Assembly (NCBI GenBank): GCA_964505295.1
Contig: CAZDHR010000011.1
Location: 1-41,757, forward strand
DNA from: DATKZH01 sp964505295
GTDB lineage: Bacteria > Planctomycetota > Planctomycetia > Pirellulales > Thermoguttaceae
Direction of reading: 5' to 3'
DNA length: 41,757 nt
The notes beneath the pieces were generated by a model. That model ran no database searches, was not told the origin of the DNA, and was given only the letters and a program-made list of their open reading frames with translations. Shown here piece by piece: positions 41,704-41,757 of this stretch (position 1 is its first letter; each line of letters starts with the position of its first letter). Both the position numbers and the translations under genes were made by a program.

Positions 41704-41757
41704 CGCTGCAAGGTTCAGGGTTCGCGGCGGTCGTGGGGTGCGTGCTCGCACACGCGC

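Noticed and set aside
1..41757. CRISPR arrays, tRNA or rRNA genes, transposase genes
   Set aside because: No regularly spaced repeats, no tRNA T-arm/acceptor pattern, no rRNA-like stretch and no DDE or Y1 transposase motifs were noticed by eye; a dedicated scan could not be run.

Overview
The window is high-GC bacterial DNA that reads as a planctomycete (Planctomycetota, probably Pirellulales-like), most likely a metagenome scaffold, since a 10-N gap sits at 32455-32464. Lineage markers are a DUF1559 prepilin-like protein with its FTLVE pilin N-terminus, an LEPR-XLL export motif on a 1367-residue SdrD-B repeat protein, two sulfatases, Gfo/Idh/MocA and WD40 proteins, and several small conserved proteins that I know only from planctomycetes. 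No tRNA, rRNA, CRISPR array or transposase gene was seen.

Layout. 1-480: end of an ABC-F ATPase. 816-4416 (+): a degenerate GGDEF protein, a GAF-PAS-PilZ protein and an acidic membrane protein. 4346-6612 (-): a composite of broken gene pieces (signal peptide, prenyltransferase-like, VWA/amidotransferase-like, Ig-like). 6919-9597: a secreted hypothetical (+), a CBS-pair gene with an internal amber codon (-) and a small secreted protein (-). 9917-14889 (+): SH3 protein, CYTH protein, citrate synthase, WD40 protein. 15113-19216 (+): the giant surface protein. 19213-21352: decaying genes (VOC fragment, Gfo/Idh/MocA fragment, sulfatase lacking its central metal-site segment). 21658-23274 (+): a methyltransferase and a truncated C-terminal fragment. 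23307-25586 (-): the DUF1559 gene behind one clear and one probable cobalamin riboswitch, then a membrane protein. 25984-27431 (+): TauE/SafE permease and a Cys-cluster protein. 27557-28327 (-): nucleotidyltransferase. 28787-30705 (+): an Ile/Leu/Val-rich leader ORF and acetolactate synthase. 30916-33244 (-): SGNH/TPR protein and an O6-alkylguanine-DNA methyltransferase. 33395-38662 (+): conserved hypothetical, HAMP-like membrane protein, sulfatase, glycoside-hydrolase-like protein. 38780-41703 (-): methyltransferase, polysaccharide deacetylase and DegT aminotransferase, a piece of a surface-polysaccharide locus.

Main points. (1) A cobalamin riboswitch at 24642-24439, followed in tandem by a compact cobalamin-like element at 24284-24190, forms the 5' leader of a single prepilin-like DUF1559 gene; this suggests vitamin-B12-controlled production of a surface pseudopilin and is the best candidate for a new system. 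(2) A 52-nt two-hairpin element occurs three times at identical length, with paired base changes that preserve its stems. (3) A 40-codon leader ORF with clustered Ile/Leu/Val codons ends inside the ribosome-binding site of ilvB. (4) Several genes carry internal deletions, fusions or a stop, so either the locus is decaying or the assembly is imperfect; read evidence would decide.
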